From assembly GCA_022798855.1 (NCBI GenBank), contig JAAWNI010000005.1:1-25843 (forward strand): DNA of 25,843 nt. Reading direction: 5' to 3'. Under the pieces are notes generated by a model that did not search any database, was not told the DNA's origin, and saw only the letters and a program-made list of their open reading frames with translations. The position numbers were made by a program, and so were the translations under genes. Positions 1-7,654 of the stretch are shown one piece after another. This DNA comes from Lawsonibacter sp. Lineage in GTDB: Bacteria; Bacillota; Clostridia; Oscillospirales; Oscillospiraceae. Position 1 is the stretch's first letter. Every line of letters starts with the position of its first letter.

Positions 1-159
1 GGACTTGGTGGCGGCCTGCTGGCTCACCATGGCGGCCACGCCGGAGGGGGCCCAGGGGCAGGTGACCTTCCAGGTGGCGTTTTTCTTGCCGCCGCAGGAG
101 GCGAGCAGCGCTACGCACATAGCGCCCACAAGGGCAAGGCTGAGCATTTTCTTTTTCAT
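1..159 (-). CDS. Solute-binding lipoprotein, TctC-like, 5' fragment
   Basis: Only the first 53 codons lie in the window; the gene continues past position 1. The N-terminus is a lipoprotein signal: MKKK, a hydrophobic stretch, then the lipobox LLASC at residues 18-22, so the mature protein would be lipid-anchored on the outer face of the membrane. After a short KK linker comes WKVTCPWAPSGVAA, which resembles the start of substrate-binding proteins of the tripartite tricarboxylate transporter family (TctC), where a 'V-PW/Y-A-GG' segment opens the ligand-binding domain. The start is the ATG at 157-159, preceded by AAGGAG with a 7-nt spacer. The partner membrane subunits would be expected to the left of the window. 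The lipoprotein call is strong; the family call rests on about 20 residues and could be another periplasmic-binding-type protein. Confidence 0.65.
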   Translation of the reverse strand, partial: MKKKMLSLALVGAMCVALLASCGGKKNATWKVTCPWAPSGVAAMVSQQAATKS

Positions 160-224
160 GATTTTACTCCTTTTTGTTTTTTCAGGCGCAGTCCGTGTCG
201 CTCCTCCGCACCTGTAGTATTTTT

Positions 225-254
225 AATGTAGCATGTGGACAAGCTCCCTTGCAA
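225..254 (-). promoter_or_regulatory. Possible promoter of the TctC-like gene
   Basis: On the minus strand TTGCAA (249-254) is followed after 18 nt by TACATT (225-230), about 65 nt upstream of the start codon. Each box matches the sigma-A consensus at four of six positions, so this is tentative. The surrounding 200-365 stretch is distinctly AT-richer than the coding DNA around it, as expected for a regulatory region. Confidence 0.3.
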
Positions 255-505
255 CATCTTTTTTCAAATAATATAAAAAGTTGTATGGTCATCGCCCTTA
301 TTACAAAAACTTGTCTGAAATCTTTTCGGTTTTCATGTGTTTTATACAAACGATGCTATATATCTGGTCCACAGCCCGCGCCAGCCCCAGCCCCACAGGC
401 GCGCAGCGCGTCGGTTTGGCTTCGGGGCATGATAGAATGCACGCCTGAAAATCAACTCCCTCAAAGAGGGGCCTTATCGTCCACAGCGCATTTTCCACAA
501 GCTAA
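255..505. other. Non-coding stretch between minus-strand genes
   Basis: No credible gene is seen here. Positions 255-365 are AT-rich and probably upstream regulatory DNA for the TctC-like gene. Positions 366-500 are GC-richer and hold only a short CCCTC-AAA-GAGGG hairpin near 459-471 with no T-run. Open frames through it have no ribosome binding site and no recognisable protein motif. Confidence 0.5.
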
Positions 506-538
506 AAACCCGGCGCGGCGTTATGCCGCGCCGGGTTT
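506..538 (-). terminator. Rho-independent terminator of the DUF4230 operon
   Basis: A perfect 14-bp stem (506-519 with 525-538; core CCCGGCGCGGC) closes a 5-nt loop. On the minus strand it is followed by TTTTTAGC and lies about 20 bp beyond the DUF4230 stop codon. On the plus strand the stem is followed by GG and seven T, so it may work in both directions, but only the minus-strand gene ends here. Confidence 0.85.
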
Positions 539-556
539 GGTTTTTTTGACAAGCTG

Positions 557-1252
557 TTATTGAAACTGGACGACCACGCTGTACCGGCGGTCAATGGCTT
601 TCACGACCGGCTCGTAGACCTCCTTTACCATCCTGAGGGCAGCCTCATCCGCCGCCTGCCCGTTCGCGGCGGTGTCAAACTCCTCCTCCAACCGGGCGCG
701 CAGCTCCCGCTCGATGGTGTTGTAGTCGGCCACGGTCAGCTTGATGTCCCCCCAGGCCAGCAGGCCCTCCTTCACGTCGTCAATGATGATGTTGTTCGGA
801 TTGATGTCAATGGACTCCAAATAGGCGTGTCCGATTCGGATGGTGACCGTCTTTTTCTCCTTATCCTCGACCACATTGGCCGCGGTCAGGCGGTCCAGGT
901 CCACAACAAAGCACCCCGTTCCGGTATAGGAAACATTCTGCGTCTTCTTCATAAAGTCAAAGTCCAGCTGATTGATGAGCCGGTCGGTCAGCTTGGTGGA
1001 CACCGTGCCGTTCTGGGTGCGGACGATCAGCTTTCTGGTTTCATTTTGGCGGGAGAGGATGACGTCGGAGAAATTGACCTCCACGCCGCTGGGCGACAGA
1101 TAGACCGTGTCTAAATCGACCGGCTCAATGCCGTCTGAGACTTCCACGCGCAGGGGGCCGGCGCCGTGGGCGCACCCCCAGATGATTACGGCCAGGACCA
1201 GCGCGGCCAGTGTGCCGGCGGCGGCGTTCCAATAGAGCTGTGTGTTTTTCAT
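557..1252 (-). CDS. DUF4230 family membrane-anchored protein
   Basis: A protein of 231 residues. Residues about 9-27 form one hydrophobic segment (AAAGTLAALVLAVIIWG), probably an uncleaved signal anchor, leaving the rest outside the cytoplasm. The body has the layout I associate with DUF4230: beta-rich repeats (TRKLIVRTQNGTV, GTGCFVVDLDRL, KKTVTIRIGHAYLESIDI) followed by a charged helical tail (NTIERELRARLEEEFD). The function of this family is unknown. Its ATG overlaps the stop of the upstream membrane-protein gene by 4 nt (1249-1252), so the two are translationally coupled and probably act together. It is the last gene of its operon; a strong terminator follows at 506-538. The reading frame is intact. 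The family call is from memory of the fold pattern, not a search. Confidence 0.7.
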   Translation of the reverse strand: MKNTQLYWNAAAGTLAALVLAVIIWGCAHGAGPLRVEVSDGIEPVDLDTVYLSPSGVEVNFSDVILSRQNETRKLIVRTQNGTVSTKLTDRLINQLDFDFMKKTQNVSYTGTGCFVVDLDRLTAANVVEDKEKKTVTIRIGHAYLESIDINPNNIIIDDVKEGLLAWGDIKLTVADYNTIERELRARLEEEFDTAANGQAADEAALRMVKEVYEPVVKAIDRRYSVVVQFQ

Positions 1253-2103
1253 GGCTTTTCCTCCCCCGCGGAAGCCGGCTCAGGCTCCCGCTCCGGACTG
1301 GAGGCACGGCGCTTTCTGATGGCGGGCATGGGGATGGTGATTTGGAAGATTTCCCCCAGCATCCACTTAAGGACCAGGAAGGTGATCAGCGGCATAAGGC
1401 AGTTGGTCAGAATCAGAATGGCGATGGAATTCATACACCGGCGGATGGTGTTCTGAAAGTGGAGCATCAGGTCGGAGATGCCGTGGATGGCGGTCTGGAA
1501 GAGGTCCGACAGCTTTTCAAACATGGTCTTATCATCCGCGCCGTCCTCCATGGCCTGGTTGAGCTTGCCCGCGCCGTCCTCCGTCTCCTGGATTGTCTCG
1601 TTGACATACGCCGTGAGGTCGGCGGTGGCGATGTCGGTGATGCGCGTGCTGCACGGCACGACAAAGGCCACCGCAAAGCCGAGCGCGCAGAGCCGGACCG
1701 CCAGGCCCTTCAAAAAGCGCTGCCTTGTGGCGGTGTAGGCGGCCCCCGCCAGACAGGCCAGGGGGATGAGGACGGCAAACGCCGCCTTGATTCCATACCA
1801 GATCAGGACCTTCTCCAGAAACAGGACCACGAGGATGGCCACAAAATAGAGGTTCATGTCCGCCAGGCTGTCCGCCAAGGGGGTCGCGAAGTCGTCCGGC
1901 AGCGCGGAGATCGCTAAAGAAGCGGAAATGGTGGCCGCTGAGAATTTCATCACCGTATCGCTGCTCTCCTCCACGCTCTCCAGGGAGCTTTGGACAAAAT
2001 TTGACTCCGGAAGCCGCGCCGAGACGACGAAAAAGGAAAGCGCGGCCACAAGGATCAGCGACAGGATTTTAACGGCCAGAACGGCCCGCTGTTCAGATAG
2101 CAT
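1249..2103 (-). CDS. Multi-pass membrane protein, unknown function
   Basis: A protein of 284 residues that I do not recognise. It has about five hydrophobic segments: residues ~11-29, ~84-103, ~107-127, ~132-152 and a last one near 225-248 ending in a cytosolic-looking basic tail (IRKRRASSPEREPEPASAGEEKP). Between segments 1 and 2 lies a Ser/Glu-rich stretch, and between 4 and 5 an acidic amphipathic region (VNETIQETEDGAGKLNQAME) that is probably extracytoplasmic. The start at 2103 has AAGGAG 8 nt upstream. It is first in a two-gene operon with the DUF4230 protein (ATGA overlap), behind a promoter with a perfect -35 box. The pairing suggests an envelope complex of membrane protein plus anchored DUF4230 subunit; the role is unknown. 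Confidence 0.75.
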   Translation of the reverse strand: MLSEQRAVLAVKILSLILVAALSFFVVSARLPESNFVQSSLESVEESSDTVMKFSAATISASLAISALPDDFATPLADSLADMNLYFVAILVVLFLEKVLIWYGIKAAFAVLIPLACLAGAAYTATRQRFLKGLAVRLCALGFAVAFVVPCSTRITDIATADLTAYVNETIQETEDGAGKLNQAMEDGADDKTMFEKLSDLFQTAIHGISDLMLHFQNTIRRCMNSIAILILTNCLMPLITFLVLKWMLGEIFQITIPMPAIRKRRASSPEREPEPASAGEEKP

Positions 2104-2143
2104 CCTATTTTCTCCTTCCTCATTTCAGACGTGGTTCTCAGTG

Positions 2144-2173
2144 AGTATAAAACCGGCCGGCCACGGCTGTCAA
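2144..2173 (-). promoter_or_regulatory. Sigma-A promoter of the membrane protein/DUF4230 operon
   Basis: Minus strand: TTGACA (2168-2173, perfect consensus) and TATACT (2144-2149) are separated by 18 nt. They lie about 40 nt upstream of the start codon at 2103. The spacer contains the GGCCGGCCGG palindrome. Confidence 0.8.
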
Positions 2174-2250
2174 GCCGCCGGCAGGAATTTTGCCGCTCCG
2201 GCGCCCCAAATTGACCTCCTCCAAATGAGGGATTCCACAAAAAAATCTGT

Positions 2251-2279
2251 TTGTTCCACCTTCCCCCACATGTTATACT
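2251..2279 (+). promoter_or_regulatory. Sigma-A promoter of the hydroxyacid dehydrogenase/glycerate kinase operon
   Basis: TTGTTC (2251-2256) and TATACT (2274-2279) are separated by 17 nt, 36 nt before the start codon at 2315. The region 2104-2314 is therefore a divergent promoter region serving the minus-strand operon and this one. Confidence 0.75.
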
Positions 2280-2314
2280 GAGAACACCATATTTTGATTG
2301 GGAGGACGATTCAT

Positions 2315-3283
2315 ATGAAAATTGTAGTTCTGGACGGCTATACCGAAAATCCCGGCGACCTGAGCTGGGACGGACTGGGCAGGCTGGGTGAGCTGACGGT
2401 TTATGACCGCACCAGCCTCACCGACGAGGACGAAGCCATCTCCCGCATCGGAGACGCGGAGGTGGTCTTTACCAACAAGACACCCATCACCAAAAAGGTC
2501 ATTGACGCCTGCCCCGGCGTTAAATTCATCTCCCTGCTGTCCACCGGCTACAACGTGGTGGATTACGCCTATGCCGCCGAAAAGGGCATCCCCGTCGCCA
2601 ACGTCCCCACCTATGGCACCGCCTCGGTGAGCCAGTTCTCCATCGCCCTGCTGCTGGAGGTGTGCCACCACATCGGCCACCACGACGCCTCCGTCCACGC
2701 CGGAAACTGGGCCAGCTGCGCCGACTGGTGCTACTGGGACTACCCCCTCATCGAGCTGGAGGGCAAGACCATCGGCGTTGTGGGCTTTGGCCGCATCGGC
2801 CAGGCCGAGGGCCGGGTGGCCAAGGCCCTGGGCATGAAGGTGCTGGCCTATGACGTCTACCCCAATGACAGCGGCCGGGAGATCGCCGAGTACGTGGACC
2901 TGGACGCCCTTCTGGCCCGATCCGATGTGATCACCCTCCACTGCAACCTGACCCCGGAGAACACCGGCTTTATCAACCGGGACTCCATCGCCAAAATGAA
3001 GGACGGGGTCATCCTCATCAACAACGCCCGGGGCCAGCTGATTCACGAGCAGGACGTGGCCGACGCCCTGAACAGCGGCAAAATGGGGGCCGCCGCCCTG
3101 GACGTGGTGTACACCGAGCCGATCCGGGCGGACAACCCCCTCCTCCAGGCCAAAAACTGCATCATCACCCCCCACATCTCCTGGGCGCCCAAGGAGAGCC
3201 GCCAGCGGATCATGGACTGCGCCGTGGCGAATGTCCGGGCCTATCTGGAGGGCAGCCCCATCAACGTGGTCAACCTGAAATGA
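2315..3283 (+). CDS. D-2-hydroxyacid dehydrogenase (hydroxypyruvate/glycerate dehydrogenase type)
   Basis: A 322-residue NAD-dependent oxidoreductase that would reduce hydroxypyruvate (or glyoxylate or a related 2-oxoacid) to the D-hydroxyacid in the cytoplasm. The Rossmann motif GFGRIGQ is at residues 157-163, with Asp180 ending the second beta strand, which favours NADH over NADPH. The catalytic triad of the D-2-hydroxyacid dehydrogenase family is visible: Arg239 (NNARG), Glu268 (YTEP) and His287 (PHISW). The ATG at 2315 is chosen over an upstream TTG because GGGAGG sits 9 nt before it and the protein then begins MKIVVLDG, as family members do. Glycerate kinase follows after 13 bp, so D-glycerate is the likely product and the two genes form a hydroxypyruvate-to-2-phosphoglycerate route. 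Substrate preference cannot be fixed from sequence alone. Confidence 0.9.
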   Translation: MKIVVLDGYTENPGDLSWDGLGRLGELTVYDRTSLTDEDEAISRIGDAEVVFTNKTPITKKVIDACPGVKFISLLSTGYNVVDYAYAAEKGIPVANVPTYGTASVSQFSIALLLEVCHHIGHHDASVHAGNWASCADWCYWDYPLIELEGKTIGVVGFGRIGQAEGRVAKALGMKVLAYDVYPNDSGREIAEYVDLDALLARSDVITLHCNLTPENTGFINRDSIAKMKDGVILINNARGQLIHEQDVADALNSGKMGAAALDVVYTEPIRADNPLLQAKNCIITPHISWAPKESRQRIMDCAVANVRAYLEGSPINVVNLK

Positions 3284-3296
3284 GGAGGGGGCAGCT

Positions 3297-4529
3297 ATGA
3301 GCCTGCGTTCCGACGCCCAGATTATCATTTCCCGGGCAATCCAGGCCGTTCAGCCCGACGCGGCGGTGAAGCGCGCCCTCCGGGGGCAGGAGTTCCCCGG
3401 CCGGGTGGTGCTGGCGGCGGCGGGCAAGGCCGCCTGGCAGATGGCCAGGGCCGCCAAGGACTGCCTGGGGGAGCGAATCGACGCCGGCGTGGTGGTCACC
3501 AAGTACGGCCACGCCCCCGGGGAAATCCCCGGCTGCGCCTGTTATGAGGGGGGGCACCCCGTCCCCGACGGGAACTCCTTCCGGGGCACCCAGGCGGCGC
3601 TGGACCTGGTGTCCGGCCTGGCGGAGGAGGACGCCGTGGTTTTCCTGCTGTCCGGCGGGGGGAGCGCCCTGTTTGAAAAGCCCCTGATCCCCGGGGAGGA
3701 GCTTCAGGATATCACCAATCAGCTGCTGTCCAGCGGAGCGGACATTGTGGAGATGAACACCATCCGAAAGCGGCTGTCCGCCGTCAAGGGCGGGCGGTTC
3801 GCCCAGCTGTGCGCCCCCGCCCAGGTGTTCTCCATCGTCCTCAGCGATGTTTTGGGGGACCCGCTGGACATGATCGCCTCCGGCCCCGCCTGCGCCGACC
3901 GGTCCACCTGCGCCCAGGCCCAGGAAATCGCGGAAAAATACGGCCTGCGGCTCACCCCCCAGGCCAGGGCGCTCCTGGCCCAGGAGACGCCCAAGGTGCT
4001 GGACAATGTGGAAACCCAGATTACCGGCAGCGTCCGGGAGCTGTGCGCCGCCGCCGCCGGGGCGGCCCGGGAGCTGGGCTATGAGCCTTTCATCCTCACT
4101 GACACGCTGTGCTGCCAGGCCCGGGAAGCTGGATCCTTCCTGGCTTCCATCGCCCGCACCCATTGGGGGCGGGGGCGGAAGCTGGCCTTTCTGGCCGGGG
4201 GCGAGACGGTGGTGAAGCTCACCGGCGCCGGCAAGGGGGGCCGGAATCAGGAGCTGGCCCTGTCCGCCGCCCAGGGCATTGACGGCCTGGACGGCGTCCT
4301 GATTTTCTCCCTGGGCTCCGACGGCACCGACGGCCCCACCGATGCCGCCGGCGGCATGGTGGACGGAGGCACAGCCGCCCGGCTCCGGGAGCGGGGCCTG
4401 TCCATCCACCAGGTTCTGGCGGACAACGACGCCTACCACGCCCTGGCCCAGGCGGACGGCCTGATTTTCACCGGGCCCACCGGCACCAACGTCAACGACG
4501 TGGCGGTCGTGCTGATCGATGTAGAATAG
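3297..4529 (+). CDS. Glycerate 2-kinase, DUF4147/MOFRL family
   Basis: A 410-residue cytosolic kinase converting D-glycerate plus ATP to 2-phosphoglycerate, which enters lower glycolysis. Family landmarks are the glycine-rich FLLSGGGSALFEKP near residue 115, EMNTIRKRLSAVKGGR near 145, and in the C-terminal MOFRL domain LAGGETVVKL, GGRNQELAL and SDGTDGPTDAAGG. Length is normal for the type-2 (GckA/TtuD) family. It starts 13 bp after the dehydrogenase stop with GAGGAGG as ribosome binding site, and is the last gene of the operon before a terminator at 4546-4580. The pair is typical of serine, tartronate or glucarate catabolism in which hydroxypyruvate or tartronate semialdehyde is funnelled to glycerate; the upstream source is not in the window. 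Confidence 0.92.
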   Translation: MSLRSDAQIIISRAIQAVQPDAAVKRALRGQEFPGRVVLAAAGKAAWQMARAAKDCLGERIDAGVVVTKYGHAPGEIPGCACYEGGHPVPDGNSFRGTQAALDLVSGLAEEDAVVFLLSGGGSALFEKPLIPGEELQDITNQLLSSGADIVEMNTIRKRLSAVKGGRFAQLCAPAQVFSIVLSDVLGDPLDMIASGPACADRSTCAQAQEIAEKYGLRLTPQARALLAQETPKVLDNVETQITGSVRELCAAAAGAARELGYEPFILTDTLCCQAREAGSFLASIARTHWGRGRKLAFLAGGETVVKLTGAGKGGRNQELALSAAQGIDGLDGVLIFSLGSDGTDGPTDAAGGMVDGGTAARLRERGLSIHQVLADNDAYHALAQADGLIFTGPTGTNVNDVAVVLIDVE

Positions 4530-4545
4530 ACTCCCCAAGCATGGC

Positions 4546-4580
4546 AAATGCCCTGGCAAACTTTCTTTGTCAGGGCATTT
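4546..4580. terminator. Bidirectional terminator between glycerate kinase and GtrA-like gene
   Basis: The arms AAATGCCCTGGCAAA (4546-4560) and TTTGTCAGGGCATTT (4566-4580) pair with one mismatch around a 5-nt loop. It lies 16 bp after the plus-strand glycerate kinase stop and 6 bp after the minus-strand GtrA-like stop, between convergent genes. The A/T ends of the stem give U-runs in both directions. Confidence 0.8.
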
Positions 4581-4586
4581 CTGCTG

Positions 4587-5138
4587 TCACACTGTCTGAC
4601 GCTCGTCGGGGAAAATGATTTTATTAACGAAGAAGAAAATAACCATGGAAATACCGCCGTTCAGCACGGTGGACCCGATGTTATAGACGGCGGGCGGTAC
4701 AAACAGGCCGGCCACCGCCACCCAGATGCAGTTGATGGAGTTGACGATGCAGGTGATCACGATAAAGGCCGCCAGATACCAGCCGATCTGCTTGGCCAGG
4801 CTGCCGTGGCTGCGGAAGACGAAATTCCGCTGAATGGGGAAGTTGATCACCTCGCCGATGACCATGGCCACCATGTAGGCGCAGAAGTAGGCCAAGCCGC
4901 CGTGGTTCTGGTCATAGCCCAGGATATTCCATTCAAAAGTTTCCCCGAACATGGTCACAGGGATGCCGGGCCAGCCGAAGGACCGGGTCCCCAGCCCCGC
5001 GAAGGCGGCGGGCAGGAAGGTGAGGAGCAGGTATTTGAACACGGTAATCAGGTTGCTGACGATGACAAACAGCCCGCCCTCCCGGATCCACTTCGCCGCG
5101 CCGGGGTGCTTTTGGGCAAAATCATTCCAAAAATTCAC
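4587..5138 (-). CDS. GtrA-like multi-pass membrane protein
   Basis: A protein of 183 residues with four hydrophobic segments (VIVSNLITVFKYLLLTFLP; FCAYMVAMVIGEVINF; WYLAAFIVITCIVNSINCIW; VLNGGISMVIFFFVNKIIF). The segment NFPIQRNFVFRS after the second membrane span matches the GtrA/PF04138 pattern N-F-x2-x-R-x-W/F-V-F. GtrA proteins are thought to move lipid-linked sugars or to assist glycosyltransferases across the membrane. The start is a GTG at 5136-5138: AAAGGGGG lies 7 nt before it, and an upstream ATG would run back into the preceding GH3 gene. It begins 13 bp after the GH3 stop, so it is cotranscribed with that beta-glucosidase. The link with a glucosidase suggests glycan or glycolipid handling but is only positional. 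Confidence 0.75.
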   Translation of the reverse strand: MNFWNDFAQKHPGAAKWIREGGLFVIVSNLITVFKYLLLTFLPAAFAGLGTRSFGWPGIPVTMFGETFEWNILGYDQNHGGLAYFCAYMVAMVIGEVINFPIQRNFVFRSHGSLAKQIGWYLAAFIVITCIVNSINCIWVAVAGLFVPPAVYNIGSTVLNGGISMVIFFFVNKIIFPDERQTV

Positions 5139-5151
5139 AGTACATCCCCCT

Positions 5152-7569
5152 TTACTGAATGGCGTCAGCCGCTTTATGCTTTTTCCCAGCGCGGGCAAAG
5201 CCGCCGATGATCTGGCCCAGGCCCTTGAAGAAATGGCCGTTGACCACCGTGAGGATGCCCTCCGCCGACTCCATGGTGCAGATGCCGCCGGTCATTTTGG
5301 CGATGCCCCGGAAGGGCATGTTGTAATTGAACATCAGGTTCAGGTTGGGAGTGCCCTTCTCCATGCTTTTGTTCAGCATGCTGGTCAGCCGCCTGTAGAC
5401 AAACCGGGCCAGGCCGCTCTTGGCGTAGTACATCTGGCACAGGGCGTCGTTCATGGTGAGGGTGCCGCTCCAGGAGCTGTCGGGGATGGGGCGGCCCAGC
5501 AGGGCCTCGAACTGCCGGTCGGAGACGGCCCCGACCCGGCCGCTGTAGTAGTCGGACAGCTCCGCGGCGTCATAGGGGTTTTCCGCCCCGGTCCCGGCGG
5601 CGGAGACGGCCCCGGTGAGCCTGATGTCCGCCGCGGAGGCCCCGATCATCACCTGGTACTCGCCGCCCTCCACCTCGAACCGGTTGGTTTTCACGTTGAA
5701 ATACCGGAAGGCCTTGTCGTCCAGGGGGATGGTGACGGTCCTGCGCTCCCCGGCCCTGAGAAAGACCTTTTGGAAGCCCTTCAGCTCCTTGGCGGGGCGG
5801 AACACCTGGGCGTCCGCCTTGCCCACGTACAGCTGCGCCACCTCCGCGCCGTCCACCTCTCCGGTGTTGGTGATGGTAAAGGTGGCTTCCTTGTCGGTGG
5901 CCTTTAAATCACTGTACTGGAAGGTGGTGTAGCTCAGGCCGAAGCCGAAGGGGAAGAGGACGGGGATGTTGGCTGTCTCATAGCAGCGGTAGCCTACATA
6001 CAGCCCCTCCCGGTACTCGGCGCTGCGCTGTTTGGCGGGGAAGTAGGGGGCGGAGGGCACGTCCTCGTATTTGACGGGGTAGCTCTCGGCCAGCTTGCCG
6101 GAGGGGTTGATGTCCCCCATGAGGGCTTTCAGCATCGCCCCCGCCCCGGCCTGCCCACAGAGGTAGCCGTGGATCACCGCCCGGCACTTGTCCAGCCAGG
6201 GCATCTCCACCGCCGACCCGGCGGACATCACCGCCACCACGTTGGGGTTGGCGGCGGCCACGGCTTCCAGCAGGTCGATCTGGCTCTGGGGCAGCCTCAT
6301 GTGGGGGCGGTCCAGGCCCTCGCTCTCGCTGATCTCGTCCAGGCCAATGTAGAGCAGGACCACGTCCGCCTGTTTCGCCAGCTCCACGGCCTTGGCCCGC
6401 ATGGCCGGGTCGCCCTTGCCGGAGCGGGGGTATCCCGGCTCAAATCCAACTACATTCAGTTGATAATTACCGATAATATCCATGGCGTTGTCAACCCTGG
6501 TGGCGTTGACCACGGAGGAGCCCGCCCCCTGATACCGGGCCTTCTGGGCGAACTCGCCGATCACGGCGGCCTTCACCCCCTTGTTCAGGGGCAGGAGGTT
6601 CCCCTCGTTTTTCAGCAGGACGATGGACTCCCCGGCGGCCTTCTCGGCCAGCCTGTGGTGGGCGTCCGCGTCGAAGGGCTTATCCCGCAGCGGCTCGATG
6701 GCCCGGGTGACAGACAGAACCACGTCCAGCAGCTCATCCACCCGGCGGTCAATGGCCTCCCCGCTGATTTTCCCGTCCTTGACGGCCTGGACCAGCTCCA
6801 GGTCGGAATCCCCCCGGGTGGTGGGCATCTCCAGGTGGGAGCCCGCCCGGACGCCTTCCACATGCTCGTTGGAGCCGCCCCAGTCGGAGACGACAAAGCC
6901 GTCGAAGCCCCACTCGTCCCGCAAAACCTCCTGGAGCAGGTGGTAATTCTCGTTGGCGTAGACCCCGTTGACCCGGTTGTAGGCGGACATGAGGGACTTG
7001 GCCCCACCCTCCTTGACGGCGATCTCAAAGCCGGTGAGGTATATCTCCCGCAGGGTGCGCTCGTCCACCACCGAGTCGGAGGCCATCCGCCGCAGCTCCT
7101 GGGAGTTGCAGGCGAAGTGCTTGGGGCAGGCGGCCACCCCGTTTTTCTGGATGCCCCGGATATACCCGGCGGCCATTTTGCCCGCCAGATAGGGGTCCTC
7201 GGAGAAATACTCAAAGTTCCGGCCGCACAGGGGGCTGCGCTTGATGTTCAGCCCCGGGCCCAGCAGGACGCCCACCCCCTGGGACGCGGCCTCCTCCCCC
7301 AGGCACTGGCCAACCTCCTCCCCCAGGGCGGGGTCCCAGGAGTTGGCGATGGCGGCGGCGGTGGGGAAGCAGGTGGCGGGCAGGGAGGGGTTCAGGCCCA
7401 GCTGGTCCCCCGCCCCCGCCTGCTTGCGGACGCCGTGGGGGCCGTCGGACAGGGTCATATTGCGGACGCCCAGACGCTCCACGCTGCGGGTCTGCCAAAA
7501 GTCCTTGCCGGAGAGGAGAAAGCACTTCTCCTCCAACGTCATCTTCTGAATGATATCCTCGTGCTTCAT
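5152..7569 (-). CDS. GH3 beta-glucosidase, cytosolic
   Basis: An 805-residue glycoside hydrolase of family 3, retaining mechanism, removing non-reducing beta-linked glucose (or xylose) from oligosaccharides. Domain order is the standard one: TIM-barrel domain (residues ~1-300) with SDGPHGVR at 41-48, the substrate-binding KH at 150-151 and the nucleophile Asp229 in VVSDWGG; the alpha/beta sandwich domain from ~330; and a fibronectin-III-like domain (~590-670). A further ~120-residue tail with LMFNYNMPFRGIAKMTGG and VNGHFFKGLGQIIGGF follows, which I have seen in clostridial GH3 enzymes. There is no signal peptide. The ATG at 7569 has GAGGAG 10 nt upstream; the open frame extends further upstream only by running antiphase through the neighbouring gene. 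It sits downstream of the membrane-bound GH3 gene, separated by a terminator at 7596-7637, and upstream of the GtrA-like gene. Confidence 0.93.
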   Translation of the reverse strand: MKHEDIIQKMTLEEKCFLLSGKDFWQTRSVERLGVRNMTLSDGPHGVRKQAGAGDQLGLNPSLPATCFPTAAAIANSWDPALGEEVGQCLGEEAASQGVGVLLGPGLNIKRSPLCGRNFEYFSEDPYLAGKMAAGYIRGIQKNGVAACPKHFACNSQELRRMASDSVVDERTLREIYLTGFEIAVKEGGAKSLMSAYNRVNGVYANENYHLLQEVLRDEWGFDGFVVSDWGGSNEHVEGVRAGSHLEMPTTRGDSDLELVQAVKDGKISGEAIDRRVDELLDVVLSVTRAIEPLRDKPFDADAHHRLAEKAAGESIVLLKNEGNLLPLNKGVKAAVIGEFAQKARYQGAGSSVVNATRVDNAMDIIGNYQLNVVGFEPGYPRSGKGDPAMRAKAVELAKQADVVLLYIGLDEISESEGLDRPHMRLPQSQIDLLEAVAAANPNVVAVMSAGSAVEMPWLDKCRAVIHGYLCGQAGAGAMLKALMGDINPSGKLAESYPVKYEDVPSAPYFPAKQRSAEYREGLYVGYRCYETANIPVLFPFGFGLSYTTFQYSDLKATDKEATFTITNTGEVDGAEVAQLYVGKADAQVFRPAKELKGFQKVFLRAGERRTVTIPLDDKAFRYFNVKTNRFEVEGGEYQVMIGASAADIRLTGAVSAAGTGAENPYDAAELSDYYSGRVGAVSDRQFEALLGRPIPDSSWSGTLTMNDALCQMYYAKSGLARFVYRRLTSMLNKSMEKGTPNLNLMFNYNMPFRGIAKMTGGICTMESAEGILTVVNGHFFKGLGQIIGGFARAGKKHKAADAIQ

Positions 7570-7595
7570 GGGAAGCGCGCTCCTCTCATCAAAAA

Positions 7596-7637
7596 TATCC
7601 CCGGCCCGCGCCCGTTTGGGGACACGGGCCGGGGGAT
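7596..7637 (-). terminator. Terminator or attenuator between the two GH3 genes
   Basis: ATCCCCGGCCCG (7597-7608) pairs with CGGGCCGGGGGAT (7625-7637) with one bulged base. On the minus strand the stem is followed by ATATTTTTG. It lies just after the stop of the membrane GH3 gene and about 25 bp before the start of the cytosolic GH3 gene. No clear promoter fits in between, so it may reduce rather than abolish expression of the downstream genes. Confidence 0.7.
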
Positions 7638-7654
7638 CATTTGGAATATTTCCC

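Noticed and set aside
459..471. Hairpin CCCTC-AAA-GAGGG as a terminator
   Set aside because: Only five base pairs and no T-run; a much better terminator lies at 506-538.
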